Assembly: GCA_949318235.1 (NCBI GenBank)
Contig: OX439131.1
Location: forward strand, 29,718,518 to 29,782,517
Direction of reading: 5' to 3'
Length of the DNA stretch: 64,000 nt
Source of the DNA: Ecdyonurus torrentis
Taxonomy: Eukaryota > Arthropoda > Insecta > Ephemeroptera > Heptageniidae
In this document: positions 1-12,685 of the stretch, one piece after another
How the letters are laid out: each line of letters begins with the position of its first letter
How positions within the stretch are numbered: position 1 is the stretch's first letter
Translations under genes and position numbers: made by a program
The notes under the pieces: model-generated
Database searches by the model: none
Seen by the model: only the letters and a program-made list of their open reading frames with translations
Told to the model about the DNA's origin: nothing

Positions 1-323
1 ATTCACATATGATCTTACTGTTTTTAATTTAAAAATTGCAGATCTCAATTTATTTAACAGTTGCATAATATGCAAATCCCAATCAAAAATATAGAATATT
101 TGAGTTTATTATTATTATTATTATTTGTATCTAACCTATATATTATGTTGAAGTACTTTTATATCATCTAGATTGGTTTTATAATAATATATAAATATAA
201 ATAGAAAATTAATAATAAAAGAAAATAAAGCTTGTTGGCTTTGATATTGATGATATAATTTGAATCACTCATTTAATTATAAAGTATTACTGTTTTAATT
301 ATTTTTAACTATTTTATTCAATC

Positions 324-324
<1 letters not shown>

Positions 325-407
<83 letters not shown>
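325..407. repeat. (GA)n microsatellite
   Basis: About 83 bp of alternating GA with one AAA interruption near 345. It has no coding role. Confidence 0.95.
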
Positions 408-410
<3 letters not shown>

Positions 411-1248
411 TTTTACACTATTTATTTGATCTTGTACTTTATCCCTAGAGTACAAATGTAAAAAAAAAAGCGTAAACAACTAGATATATTATTTTTATTT
501 CCTATTAACTTATTGACACGTGAAACGTTATACTGTACAGGTTATATTTTGTTATTTTGTGTTACCAGGAAAAAAAAATCAACTATTGTGAAATGAAATG
601 AATCACTTTCAATAAAAATAATAATAATGTTAAAAGTAGTATTTGAGTTATACAGTACAGTTCTTATTACATATTTTATTATGTTTTTATTTCCAAGTTG
701 CATAAACATGTTTACCAATGAAAATATGTTTCGTTTCTATGTCTCATGAGATATTATATTTTCAATTCTAAACGTTTTTTTTTTATGGTGGTAATAATAT
801 CAGTACCAACTTATATTAGGGAAACAAATTAAGTTCAAATTTAAATTTTGTTTATCCATAGTATTTTAAATTGATAAACAATAAAATTTGAGACTTACAA
901 AAAACTACTATAAACATATTTTCATGCTTAAAAATAAGATATATAGATGAAGCATTTTTTTTTCTTCTTCTTCTTTTTTTTTCTTCTTCATATTATAGAA
1001 AATTGAAAGTTCTCAATCTTATAAAAATATAAAATCAACATAATATTCTATGGGATATTTGTTTGTTTGTTTTTTGTTGATATAAGCTCTGATATTGAAA
1101 ATCTATGACTTAGAATATTGCACAATTTCATATCCTTTACTGTATTTTATATACACAAAACTTTTTTTAGTTTGTAAATATATATAAAAAATAACATTAT
1201 TTATTGCTTTGGAGAAACAGAAAATAAGATTAAATTTATGCGGTATAG

Positions 1249-1314
<66 letters not shown>
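1249..1314. repeat. (CT)n microsatellite
   Basis: About 66 bp of CT with one CCC interruption near the 5' end. Read on the + strand it gives a false poly-SL peptide. Confidence 0.95.
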
Positions 1315-1317
<3 letters not shown>

Positions 1318-1827
1318 CTTTATTCTCTCATTTTCTTCCTGTTTATATTAGAAATGAGTTTATTCAATACGCTTCAGTATACGATACCTTAGAAGTTTTG
1401 CAATCAAAATAATGATACAACTTTTCCTTCAAAAAATTTACTTCAGAAAAAAAAATGTACATTTATAAATATAGCTTTTACGTTATTCAATATTTTCTTA
1501 AAATTACGCGGAATTGAATAAAATGATCGTATACAATTTAAAATTTTTGAAAAATGCGTACAAATGCGTGGGCTTTAGCTTGTGGGTGTATTATTAATAA
1601 ATAATAATCCATTCGTAACACAAGTGTATAGAAAGACAAACAACATTTAAGCATTAATGTATAGTATAAGGACTGTTTGAACGAAATATAATCGTGTGTG
1701 TGTGTGTATATATATATTATATGTGTTGTCACTGCGGCCAAAGAGTTGGTCGATGCCGCGGCCGTCTCGATGGGTCCTTCTTTCTCGACATACACGTAAA
1801 AATATATCAATATTTTTTCATGTGTGT

Positions 1828-1830
<3 letters not shown>

Positions 1831-1889
<59 letters not shown>
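1831..1889. repeat. (AT)n microsatellite
   Basis: About 59 bp of perfect alternating AT. Such tracts extrude and slip readily. No gene lies next to it. Confidence 0.95.
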
Positions 1890-1894
<5 letters not shown>

Positions 1895-2572
1895 TACTTA
1901 ATACATAAATATTATACTACGAGTATGTATATCTAAGTGCGGATGCGAGCAAATACATGTCGTCGGCAACTCGTAAGTTGGCATTCCTCGCTCATCAATA
2001 GATGTTGAATACGCCATATTAAATGTTTTATTTTAATTTTTGCAAGACTAAAAAAAAAATAATAATTAAATCTACCACATCGTATTACTTCTATTCCGTG
2101 GTTAGTAAGATTGGTTAGGATCGTCAAACCGTGAAGCCAAAATCACGCAAATGTTGTCTATTGGTGGCGTAGGAATCCAATAACTTAATTATAATATTAT
2201 GTACTATACGTATTATTTAAAGGTACAGTTTAGAAAACGATATGATTATAATAGAATTAAATTAACCGTACTAAAAATTTGTAACAATTACTTTCAAAAT
2301 TATTTAATTTTTAAGTCCTAGAAGATACTTTAAAATACGAAACGAAGTATAAAAAATAAGTTCAATTAGATATAAAATATAAATTCAAAAATTTAATTAA
2401 TTTAAATTCATAAATTGAAATCATACATAAAAAAGTTCATACATATGTAACTTAAATATTGTAGGAAAAAGTAGTTTAAAATAACACTGGATGAGATTTT
2501 TTTATCAACTTTAAAATAACAAAATTCCAAAAATCATTGTTTTTTATGAATTCTTTACTTTGTAAGTTTACA

Positions 2573-2748
<176 letters not shown>

Positions 2749-3361
2749 GGTATTTTTAATAAAATAAATTGCATATTTGTCACCTCATTCAAGATGTAAA
2801 TTAGTTAGAGGAAAAAGTTCAACTTGTGAATGCAATAATTAACAAGTGCTTTATGCTAATGAAACAAACTTTTACAAGATGATAAGCTTCTACTTTTTTT
2901 TTCTTCTTACTTACACTGACAAACTTTGCAAAACTTTTTTTTCTTCACGGAATTGACTCAACGTTAATTTGAAATGCATTCTGGACAATATATTTCTGTA
3001 AAATCGCAATAAATTATTTGGTTAAAAAAATTGGATTACAGTACATGAGATTTATTTTCAGTGTATCAAATTGTTTCCACCGTAGCGCTGGCCCTTTTTC
3101 ACTACTTGCAGTTTCTGATTATCTGTTTAACTTAGGCAAGGCTCTACCTTTTACAATATTATCAATGTTACCAAGTTACATTGTTACATTGTTACCAATT
3201 GATGTTTATCAAGGCTATGTGCAGATTTTTTTTAAATAAATATTTACTAAAATATATATATTTATTCTGTTTATTAATCTTTTAAATTTTTTTTATTAAT
3301 AAAAAGTAAATAAATACATAAGTCCCATCAAGACAATGAAGTCTTATCAATGGGTGCTTAA

Positions 3362-3733
3362 AGCGACACACAACCCTAAAAATAAGTATTTTTTGTTCTT
3401 TCCTAAAACAATTCAATAGTAATCAGTCATTTATTTGACTTTTCTAGTCCGCGGGATAAGCGAGCCCCGCGAGGGTAATGATATAGAGTACACGCCCCTC
3501 TACTATGAGTGTAAAAAATTTGTACCCCCTGCTGTACCTGGTAAGCTTACCTGTGAAGGTGTACAGATTTTTTACTCACACAGTAAAGGAAATCTCTGAC
3601 GTCAGAGATTTCCTCTTTACCCTCGCGGGGCTTGCTTATTCCGCGGGCTGGAAAAGTCAAATAAACGACTAATTTCTATTGAATTACTTGAGAATAGAAC
3701 AAAAAATACTTATTTTTAGGGTTGTGTATCACT
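3362..3733. mobile_element. 372-bp foldback MITE with TTAA target duplication
   Basis: The two ends are near-complete inverted copies over about 115 bp. The left end starts AGCGACACACAACCC and the right end reads GGGTTGTGTATCACT. Both sides carry TTAA (3358-3361 and 3734-3737), which fits a TTAA target-site duplication as used by piggyBac-like elements. The interior holds further nested palindromes, including a perfect 26-bp palindrome at 3588-3613 centred on TGACGTCA, and inverted copies of a GTGTAAAAAATTTGTAC-like segment. There is no transposase frame, so it is non-autonomous. The superfamily rests only on TTAA and the end structure. Confidence 0.85.
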
Positions 3734-3737
3734 TTAA

Positions 3738-4134
3738 TCAACATAATATAAAAATGTTAGTAAGCATACAAAATTTACAATATTAATTATACAAAATCAG
3801 CACATTTCAATTTTTTTTTACTAACTATAAGAATATAAAAATAATGTTTACCTTTAGAACAAACCAATTAATTATATTATTTACAAAAATACAATTTTTT
3901 ACTTTTACTCTTTACCTTTCGCATCCTTGATAAATTTTGGAATGAAATTACAAATTAGCGGTATGTAGTTGAACACTTATAGTGTCCTCTCGCCTTATCT
4001 ATTTTTAAATTTGGGTACAACAACCGGCTCGAAAAGCTGTTGTCTTGTATTGTGAGAGTAAGATCTATGTATATGTGAGATGTATGTGAAAATAACAATC
4101 TTAGATTATCATTAATATAATGTACTATATAATA

Positions 4135-4172
<38 letters not shown>

Positions 4173-4719
4173 TATATTCATTAATATAGTTTGTTTGTGT
4201 TTCATCTTAGAATAAAATTATTCTAAATTGAAGAAATAAAATTAATTAATTAAGCTAAATAAAAATTATTTCTACTCTGTTAAATCTTGAACAATGTTGC
4301 TTATGTATAACAAAAGTAAAAAAACAAACAGTTATTTTTATTTTTTCTTTTACTCTTGTTAAATTTTTTTAGTACTAAAGTTGAACAGCAAAATGAGCAA
4401 CCGTGCAAGCTACAGAGATTTTTTTTTTACTTCGTAAACTCACATCAGCTGACCTAGCTGACTTTGTGCTTGGAATAATTAGCTCATTGCATATTTACTG
4501 CTTCTTTTTTAACCTTAACTATAGACTATTCTGCTTGTATGTAACAGTATTACGTAATAAAAATTACTAGTGAAATAAAAATATTTTAGATATTGTGTAG
4601 TGATATTTATCTTTCAGTTAATTTGAGCTTTTATTTTAGAAACAAATATTGAATTAATACCTATAATAAATAGTTTTTACTTATTGGCTTTTTACAATGT
4701 ATACACCCACTAATGTATG
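3738..4719. other. AT-rich stretch, no gene seen
   Basis: This holds an (AT)n tract at about 4138-4170 and short T/A runs. Around 4005-4045 a GC-richer segment with ACAACA/TGTTGT half-sites could be the tail of an old repeat, but I could not assign it. Confidence 0.5.
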
Positions 4720-4721
4720 TA

Positions 4722-4832
4722 CAGCTCTGGACAAAAGTTCCCGAAAGGGGCAGCGGCGTTTTCTCATAAAGATAACATAGTGTGTTTGCGGGTTGCCTAT
4801 GCAAATCGTTCGGGAACTTTTGGTCAGAGCTA
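4722..4832 (-). mobile_element. Tc1-like MITE, copy 1
   Basis: The terminal inverted repeats begin CAGCTCTGGACAAAAGTTCC on the left, with the mirror image on the right. TA dinucleotides flank both sides (4720-4721 and 4833-4834). The TA target and a CAGCTCTGGCCAAAAGTT-type end are typical of Tc1/mariner-derived MITEs. The interior includes a short GC-rich GGGGCAGCGGCG segment. It matches the element at 44842 in reverse orientation, but lacks part of the GC-rich interior. It has no transposase. Confidence 0.87.
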
Positions 4833-4970
4833 TACGTATACATCATTCTCCTGCCTACTCAACATTATTTTCATGCCAGATTATGTTAGTTATTATATCA
4901 TCATATACATAATTTCAACAAATCTTTAAAAACATCATATGAATGAAGTTATATTTAAAGTAAAACTTAA

Positions 4971-5308
4971 AATGAGGAAAACTACAAAAAAAATTTAGTG
5001 GGTGATTTTATTTCATATTCTAAAAGAGGACATTGCCCTGAATCGATACATGTGTGAATTCATAATTTTTCAGTTCATTTAGTATTTTTTATTATTTTTG
5101 GAAAGTCGCGAAATGACGTCACAAGTCATTTGGGCATAGGAAAAAGTTGCAGCCTGTGACGTCATTTTGTGACTCTAAAAAAATAATTAAATATACTTAA
5201 TGAACTCAAAAATTAGAAATTCATATATGTATCGATTCAGGACATTGTAGTCTTTCAGAATATGCAATAAAATTACCCCCTATTTTTTTTTTTTTAGTCT
5301 TCCTCATT
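4971..5308. mobile_element. Full-length palindromic MITE with two CRE sites, copy 1
   Basis: The two halves are inverted copies of each other. The left end starts AATGAGGAAAACTACAAA and the right end finishes in AGTCTTCCTCATT. Each arm carries TGACGTCA (5114-5121 and 5157-5164) and an ATCGATACAT/ATCGATTCAGG motif. A near-identical arrangement recurs at 51483. TTAA lies at the left edge and just outside the right edge, but the target duplication is not clear. It has no coding capacity. Confidence 0.85.
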
Positions 5309-6145
5309 GCTTAAATACTGAAATATAACTGAAAAATGTAACCTATATTCATACCTCATATAGCTGAAATGTAAAACTACTATATTTATATAACTTAAAT
5401 AACGACTGTTATGTTAGAATCAGGTTAGAAATGTAATAAAAAAAAAAGCAATTATGTTAAACACAATTCATTATCTTTAAGTATCATGAAAATCATAAAA
5501 ACGATTTCAATGTTTAAGACAACCTTAATTATAATTGTATCATAATCTTGTTTAACTTGTATAAAAACAACTGAGAGTAAATAGGAGAGGGAAACAGAGG
5601 GAGAGAGTTTCCTTCTTCTTTTTTTGCAACTTACAGAGTATACTTCGTATTTCAACATAAAAGTGCAACTGCAAAGTCATAACTTTCAAGACAGGTGATA
5701 AATGATGCTTTTTATACTGTAGCAAATTCACCTGCATAACATAACATATAAATATATAAGTTTTTATGTGTTGTGTTACCACAATTCTTATATAGCAATG
5801 CATTAGGAAAACTACTCTAAGGACACTTCAACCTTTTATTATTGTGAATCTTAAACTTAAAAAGGGGAAGACAGCTACAGAAATGTAGCAAGTTAAAGAT
5901 AACTTCTTAACTTATATTTTATATTTCTGAATAAATGACGTATTTAAAGATTATATTGTTTTTTCTTGCTTCCCCAGCTCTGTCAGCCAATATAGATGTT
6001 GTGTATGAATCATCTCTAGCTGTGCATAGCTCTCTGCCATGCCTTGCCTGATGAGTCCTTGATAAATTTGATACTATTTTGTAACAGTGCTCATGTCCCA
6101 TATACCCTATTAATTTTTTTTCATTGTTCTTATCGTGTTTTTGGA

Positions 6146-6277
6146 AGTCATCGATATTTTTCCGATATATCGATGTATCGATACTTTTCTTCGATATTAT
6201 TTAATTAGTATTTAGTACTTTTGAAAATACCCTATATAAAAAGTATCGATACTTTTTTATATATCTCCGATCCCTAT
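6146..6277. mobile_element. Possible hAT-like MITE remnant
   Basis: The segment has repeated ATCGATA motifs and an inverted pair of AAGTATCGATAC. It ends near a GATCCCTATTA sequence whose reverse complement (TAATAGGGATCGG) resembles the CAGGGATCGG-type ends common in hAT-derived MITEs. The left boundary and any 8-bp target duplication are not resolved, so this is tentative. Confidence 0.35.
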
Positions 6278-6820
6278 TATAAAGACAGGGGGGGGGGTTA
6301 GATAATTTTACCGTTGGCAACTTAAACTTTGTTTGTATTTGATATAGCAACTAAATAATAATTAAATGTAAAATATGCGGATATTATTTGATGCAAGATT
6401 GCAGTAACAGTTAAAAATCATTAACATTATTTATCTCCGTGTTATAGCCTGCAAAATACCAATATCGATTTTTTTCTTTTATACAAATTTTTGATTTTTT
6501 TGATTTTTTTTTTTTCATTCAAAATTAATTGGATATAAACGATGCAGAAATGTGTGTATAAAAGATATATTTAAATAAGTTTTTTTTATGTATTTATTAT
6601 TCATACAAACAAAAAGCTGTAAATTGTATACGTTATTCTAATTATTTTAATTATGCATTGGTTTTACATTAAATAAACTAATTCATTAATTTAAAGTAAG
6701 AGAAGGAAAAAAGAGAAGAAGTCATGTTGTAGTAATCTCTAGAGAGAGACGACAGTATTTGATTTCATCGTGAGAAGAAGAGGATTGATTTAGAGAAGCA
6801 AAGAGAGCACAATATACATC

Positions 6821-6824
<4 letters not shown>

Positions 6825-6867
<43 letters not shown>
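6825..6867. repeat. (GA)n microsatellite
   Basis: About 43 bp of AG followed by a short GAAA-rich tail. The 100 bp upstream is purine-rich (AGAGAAG motifs), as if the array grew out of an imperfect purine tract. Confidence 0.95.
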
Positions 6868-6871
<4 letters not shown>

Positions 6872-6998
6872 AAGAAAAAACATGATAGTTTAGGCAAGCA
6901 GGGTGCTCTAATTAAAACAACGAACGGTAGTCGCTTCACTTTTGTTTACCTAGCTCTGGGCAATGTTTGACAATCTGCCTCTTGCACGGGAATTTTCC

Positions 6999-7046
<48 letters not shown>

Positions 7047-7235
7047 TCGCTTTCAAAACATTGAATGCAGACAAACGACCTTCTACCATACTTCTCAGTT
7101 TCAATTTTAGTGAAATTTAAGCTTAAAATCATTAATCGTTTAATGTTTTCTTTCTTGTGACGTCAAATATAAAAATACATTGCTTTGTTATATTGTTCAC
7201 TGCGCATATAATTTTTAACAGATTTCAAACAAATT

Positions 7236-7271
<36 letters not shown>

Positions 7272-7756
7272 ATTTAGACTAGTTTTTGTTTCCCGGTAGA
7301 AAAAACATAAATAAATAAAAGCGTAAGTTTCATCAAAATGTAATATTCACTTTCATTGAAATAAGTTTTTAAAGAACATCTCACTTTTTGTTACTTTTAA
7401 TTTTAGTGCTTTAAATCTAACATAAGTGCATTTGTGTTCAAAATATTTGATTAGGAACTAAAAAAAAAAAGTTGCCCACTGTAAGTATTCTGATGAAGCT
7501 TAATTTTTTTATAAATTGAATTAATTTTTTATAGAACTTTTTTATTCTTTGCTTATAGGAGTTAGGCCAGGAAGTAATATACTGTATAAAGCAACTGCCA
7601 ATACTTGTTGTAACATGTTAGTTATATGGCTTGTCTATTCGGCGTTCAAAGTATTGATTAAAACATTTTCTTTTAACATTTAAGATTTAATTGTTAAAAA
7701 ATCTTAAAACAAAAACAAAAAAAAGTAAAAAAATCAAATAAATATTAAACTTTTGT

Positions 7757-7880
7757 GGGCCGTAAGCTGCAGCCTCTATTTAAATCGAGTTAATGTAACT
7801 TTACTTTATACCTTATGTATGAGTAAACCGACCAATTAATCAAAAATCAAAATAACAACTTTACTACGGTTTAACTAGTT
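7757..7880. repeat. Dispersed repeat with CCGTAAGCTGCA end, copy 1
   Basis: It starts with GCCGTAAGCTGCAGCCTCT and ends near ACTACGGTTTAACT. The same two end blocks, in the same order and a similar distance apart, occur at about 36028-36115. The interior is diverged. The repeat type is unknown. Confidence 0.5.
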
Positions 7881-9000
7881 ATAAAACGTTACAAAAAAAA
7901 TGAAATTAGGTTCTATGGCATTACAATAGTTCAAATTATCTGAAATATTTAATTTTAAATCAAAGAAGAAAATTTATATTGAAGGTTAAGTTTAGCAAAT
8001 TTAATTTTATATTAAAATTAGTCATAAAATATAAAAATAAAATTTATATAAAACAGTTTTTATATAATTTTAAATGTACATGAAAGTTTAAAAGAAAAAA
8101 AATCAACTTTTCAAAAGAATATGCTGACAAGTAAATGCCAAAAACTTTTTTGTAACGAATTATTTTTCTTTTTCTTTTGTAATATCAATCTGTAACGCTA
8201 CGGGTAAAACTTTTTTTTCTTTTACTGTCGGAAATGACACTTAAACTTCATAACTTCAATATTACAAAATATTACAACCAACTTTTAAGTCAAGTAATGT
8301 CATTAACGTAAAAAAAAAAAGAACTCAAAAGTTTTTTTTATATATGAAATATATTTTACTCTTTTAGTTATAGAAAATAGGCTAAAAAAAATACTTCAAT
8401 AACTATTACCTGACTGATTTAATGAATTATTACACATTTCTACTTTTTTCCTATAAAGAAGGATAAAATTAAATTAATTAAATGTAGATGCTTGACGTAA
8501 GAATTTTATTATAAATTGTGTAATAATACCTATTCAAAAGAAAATATTTATGTAATGTAATAGATTTGAAATATTTAAAAGTAAATTATTTTTCTATTAC
8601 TAATTGTATCGTAAGTATATTTATTTTACGGTAATAAATGCACACTGGAATTCAACTTAAAAAAAAGATAATATTATTGTCAAACGCTATTCACCTAATT
8701 CATATTAGCATTAATGTTGCTCAACTTCCGCTAACCAAAATAAATTATTATTATTATTAATTATTTATGTATGTTATTTTTTAAAAATGATAATTGCCTA
8801 TTCAGTTTTTACTTTAAAAGTAGATTTATGGCTAATTTAAGCTTTATATTATTAAGTTTTAGTTTCAATCCCCTCCCCCCCCCCCCCAACCCTCTCCAAC
8901 GTCCTATAGTTTTTTTATACTATATTCGCAGCTGTTTAAAGCCCCTTGACGTATAGGCAACAATTGTGTTATATCTATTCAGCGGGTTGCATACCAATTA

Positions 9001-9085
9001 GGATGTAATTACGAAGCACTAAACCTAAACATGTATATGTATTTTTTGAAATAAATCCCTTTCTGAATCTGAATCTGAATCTATG
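9001..9085 (+). mobile_element. LINE 3' end with (TGAATC)n tail
   Basis: An AATAAA-like stretch (GAAATAAATCCC) is followed by three tandem TCTGAA units. Short tandem 3' tails of this type, rather than poly(A), are characteristic of CR1/L2-type non-LTR retrotransposons. No coding part remains upstream, so this would be a severely 5'-truncated insertion. Confidence 0.5.
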
Positions 9086-10507
9086 TGTTTTTATATAATA
9101 CAGCATATTTTGAATTGAATTGAAGTACTAACAAAACCATATTATTATTATCAATAATAATATTACTTCAATTTACGTAATTCCGTAGTATTATGTATAT
9201 TAACTATTGTATTGATATACTGTATATCGTTAATAATGATAACTCTTGTATATTTTCAATTTCTTTGTTTGAAAGTTTGTTTAATACAGCAATAATTCAT
9301 AAGAGTTGAGAATTAACAGAATATATAATAAGAAACAAATTATTGTGAAGATTGTATACAGATCAATGCAGTTCATATAACATGTAACCAATTGTGTGTT
9401 GTATGTATATTATATATGTATATATATAATAGATTATATTAATGACTATTGAAATTATACCACTAAAGTATATTTTCATATTAAACAAATAATATACTGA
9501 TATAACATAGAAATATAACAAATAAATAAAAAAAAATGTAATAAATAATAATAATTGCATATATATTTAATCAATCAATATTCAATTTAACATGCAAAAA
9601 AAAAATCACGTTTGCTTACATAAAAAGTTGATTCATATTCCGTGTTGAGTAGTAGAGTGACTTGATTGCATTTCAAATACAGAATACACGTCGACCTCTC
9701 AACAACCACAAGGGAATTGAGTGGAGTAGAGTGGAGTGAGGTAGTATGGAATTTAATCAAATCAAAATTGTGAAACATGAACTGCAAGTTCCACGTATGA
9801 CAAAAAATAATAATATCATACGGTCAATAGAACCTTCGTTTTAAATTATACGTTTATATTAAAGTTCCAATTTCTAATTTAATAATTGAACATTGCTATA
9901 CTGATGATATATATATAGAACTAGTTTTATAGAATATTTAAAACAAAGGACAATTATATGGAAAAAGTTAAGAGTGCATAAACTAATTGATATATATATA
10001 TATATCACGGGCAAACTTTTTTTCCCTCTCTTCTTTTTTTCTATAGATAATCAAATAATTTTACTTTGTATTCTTTTGTTGCTTATACTCTAATGTATTC
10101 CATTTATATTTGATACAAAATATATATTGTAGCGTGGATTATTTAGTACCTAAAATAATAAACTATAATTTACGCAGTTACAGTAATATATCATTCTTCA
10201 TCAGTGCTGATAAAATCAAAATACTTATTTTTCAGAGGCTGGCTGTTACAATATAATTTTAATATGGTATGCGGGATATTTTTAAATAACAGTTGAATTA
10301 TATTAGATAAGCCATATAAAGACTACAAAACGCTTTTGTAAATTGTGAATTCTTAATTTTAAAAATAATATGTCAAAAAATGTATAAATGAAATTGATGT
10401 AGTGGAAAATAAGTTAATCTCTTATTTTATCAGAAGTAAAATGTGTATCTCATTTTTTGTCATGAGCAGCAAAATGTGTAACTGGTTTCTGATAATGTCG
10501 ATGGTAA
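9086..10507. other. AT-rich stretch, no gene seen
   Basis: This holds short AT and AAT repeats and a short ATTATTATTATCAATAATAAT palindrome near 9142. The frames at 9363-9787 are low-complexity and not protein-like. The junction with the truncated LINE lies near the 3' end. Confidence 0.55.
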
Positions 10508-11443
10508 TCCGAGTTAAGCATTTTGATTGCCGTGACAAAACAATTCTTTATAATTTATGTTAACAAAATTTTTAATTTACTAAAATATTGTAAAGCAAAA
10601 ATGTTTGCCGATGATTTACTTATGATAGCGGCTCATAGTAACTTTGAAGTTGCAAATAAAATGTTACAAAATGATTTTGATTCAGTTTTGGAATGGTCGC
10701 ATGATAGGAAAATATTAATTAATAGGAAAAAAACAAAAGTTATGCACATTTTTAATAAGTATACATATACTATGCAAAATATTCAATTAAGAGCTCATAC
10801 TAATAAGTGTTTACATAATTTTACTTTAAATTGTAATTGTGAGTTTGTAGAACAAGTAAATAATTATAATTACTTAGGAGCTATTATTGATCAAACATTT
10901 GATTGGGATTTGCATATTATGCAACTGTTAAATAAATTGAGATCTGCAATTTTTAAATTAAAAACAGTAAGATCATATGTGAATGAACAGACGATGAGAC
11001 AATTATATTTTTCTTTTGTACATCCACATATATTATACGGTTTATTATCTTATGGTTGTACTAAATCAGGTAAATTATGGGAATTGAAAAAAATGCAAAT
11101 AAGAATATTAAAAATTTTAAAAAAAGGAAATAAGCTAAAAAGTGATCTTGAATATTTTAAGTACTTTAAGATATTGCCAATAGAAGAAATGTTTAAATGT
11201 TCTTTTATTTGTGAAAATTATTTTGAAAATTCTCATGGTATACCGAGAACTCATATTTATAGTACCAGAACAGCAGTGACCAATCCTTTATTTGTACCAA
11301 AAATTGTAAATAGATTCACTGAAAGGACAAAAAAATTTTTACTTCCTAAATTATGGAATCAAATTCCATCAGAATTAAAAAGTTTTGCAAATAAAAATGA
11401 AACGAAATTTAATATGAAAAAATTCTTTCTTGATAATTTATAA
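10508..11443 (+). CDS. Non-LTR retrotransposon reverse transcriptase, 5'-truncated
   Basis: This is the C-terminal part of an ORF2-type polyprotein that would copy the element's RNA at the target site. Counting from the TTG codon at 10523, the catalytic FADD box (variant of YADD) is at residues 28-31. It is followed by N-x-x-KT (67-72), YLGAIID (117-123) and FVHPHILYG (165-173), the usual order in Jockey/CR1-group enzymes. The C-terminus has the LPKLWNQIPSELK motif followed by an FKK-type helix. Upstream of the box, FFIIYVNK matches the FLLYVND motif, and SIL just before it may be the remnant of GSVLGP. The frame is open only from 10508, just after a stop. The first ATG is at residue 27, so there is no genuine start and about two thirds of the protein is missing. 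The retained frame has no stops, which suggests a fairly recent insertion. Clade assignment needs a tree. Confidence 0.85.
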   Translation, partial: SELSILIAVTKQFFIIYVNKIFNLLKYCKAKMFADDLLMIAAHSNFEVANKMLQNDFDSVLEWSHDRKILINRKKTKVMHIFNKYTYTMQNIQLRAHTNKCLHNFTLNCNCEFVEQVNNYNYLGAIIDQTFDWDLHIMQLLNKLRSAIFKLKTVRSYVNEQTMRQLYFSFVHPHILYGLLSYGCTKSGKLWELKKMQIRILKILKKGNKLKSDLEYFKYFKILPIEEMFKCSFICENYFENSHGIPRTHIYSTRTAVTNPLFVPKIVNRFTERTKKFLLPKLWNQIPSELKSFANKNETKFNMKKFFLDNL

Positions 11444-11528
11444 AATGTTGAACAATTTTTTGCTGTTTGTATTGATTAATGATGATTAATTTTTGCTTCT
11501 TGTATTATAAAAATACTTCTCTTAAATG

Positions 11529-11569
<41 letters not shown>

Positions 11570-11757
11570 TTTTTGTGTAAATACGTACTTTATTTGCTTT
11601 TGAAATATATATAATAAAAAATATGTATATGTAGTAATATAATATAATAAGACATGATTTGTGTAACAATAAATGAACCAACCGATAAGGCTATGCCTTG
11701 GTTGGACTTTGTATATTTGTGTGTTTGAAATAATAAAAAAAAAAAAAAAAAAAAAAA
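11444..11757 (+). mobile_element. 3' UTR and A-rich tails of the LINE
   Basis: The stop codon is followed by about 85 bp of UTR and an A39 run (11529-11567). Another 170 bp ends in AATAATAAA and a second A-run (about 11735-11757). A clean stem-loop at 11678-11705 (CCAACC...AAGGC-TAT-GCCTT-GGTTGG) lies just before the second tail. Terminal stem-loops of this kind are often the recognition element for the reverse transcriptase. The two A-runs suggest either an internal A-tract or two nested elements. Confidence 0.65.
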
Positions 11758-12594
11758 TTAAACTTTAATATTCAAAATATATAATAAATAAATTTAACAT
11801 TTTTTTTAAAACCTAAAAAAAAAAAATCATTACGATTACTAACGCAACTGTGATTATCAAATCGTTATTTATAACTATTTAAATTTTTTTAGCTTTAGTA
11901 TACTGTACAGTACTTGCTATTTATTGTTCATAATATACTTCTACGTTTATGTTCGTTTTTTTTAGCAGTAATTTTTGAAAGTCTTATAATACAATTATTG
12001 AAACAATAATTAGTATTAATTATAAAATGAAAGTACATTTTACTTAAAATATTGAACAGATTTTAAAACCTATGTATCACATAAAATAAAAAATTATTAA
12101 AACGAAAACAATATCTTACTTTTATGGAAATTAATTTTACTCATAATGTAAAAAAACTCGACAAGTCATCAGGTCCATGATATAAGGAAGTACCTTATAA
12201 AAAACTAATTAAATTTCAATATCACATTTTCCGCATTTGTATTATTTATAAATTTGTGTTCCTATAAAATCAAAGCTATCAGCAAATATAAATAATATTG
12301 ACTGAGACATTTCAACAAAACTGGTAGGATTAAATTACTTTACAAGGAATACGTGATTGCTTTTCCTCTGAAGGAAATATTAAAAAATATATATCAAAGA
12401 CTTTTTTGCTGCCCATGATATGATATTTAAAAACTAAGATAATACTGAAACATTTTTATGAAGTTTTTTCTTCCTTTATTTATGATGGTTATTAGAAACA
12501 TCTATCTCTACTGTAATGATACCAAATTATAAAGATGTAATTTGCACTGATGATTAATGTGGAATACACCGAGTATATCAGGCAGTAATTTAAC

Positions 12595-12597
<3 letters not shown>

Positions 12598-12681
<84 letters not shown>
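12598..12681. repeat. (GA)n microsatellite
   Basis: About 84 bp of uninterrupted GA. It is flanked by ordinary AT-rich sequence. Confidence 0.96.

Positions 12682-12685
<4 letters not shown>

Larger units (their letters stand above)
5309..9000. other. AT-rich stretch with microsatellites and homopolymers
   Basis: This contains a T40 run at 7004-7043, an A run at about 7240-7266, short C and G runs (about 8875-8887 and 6288-6297), and a TGACGTCA at 7158-7165. The hAT-like fragment, GA array and dispersed repeat are listed separately. Short open frames have no protein-like composition. Confidence 0.6.

Noticed and set aside
1209..1412. 67-codon frame with poly-SL
   Set aside because: It is a (CT)n array read as protein with AT-rich ends. 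The same applies to frames over every CT, GA, AT and GT tract.
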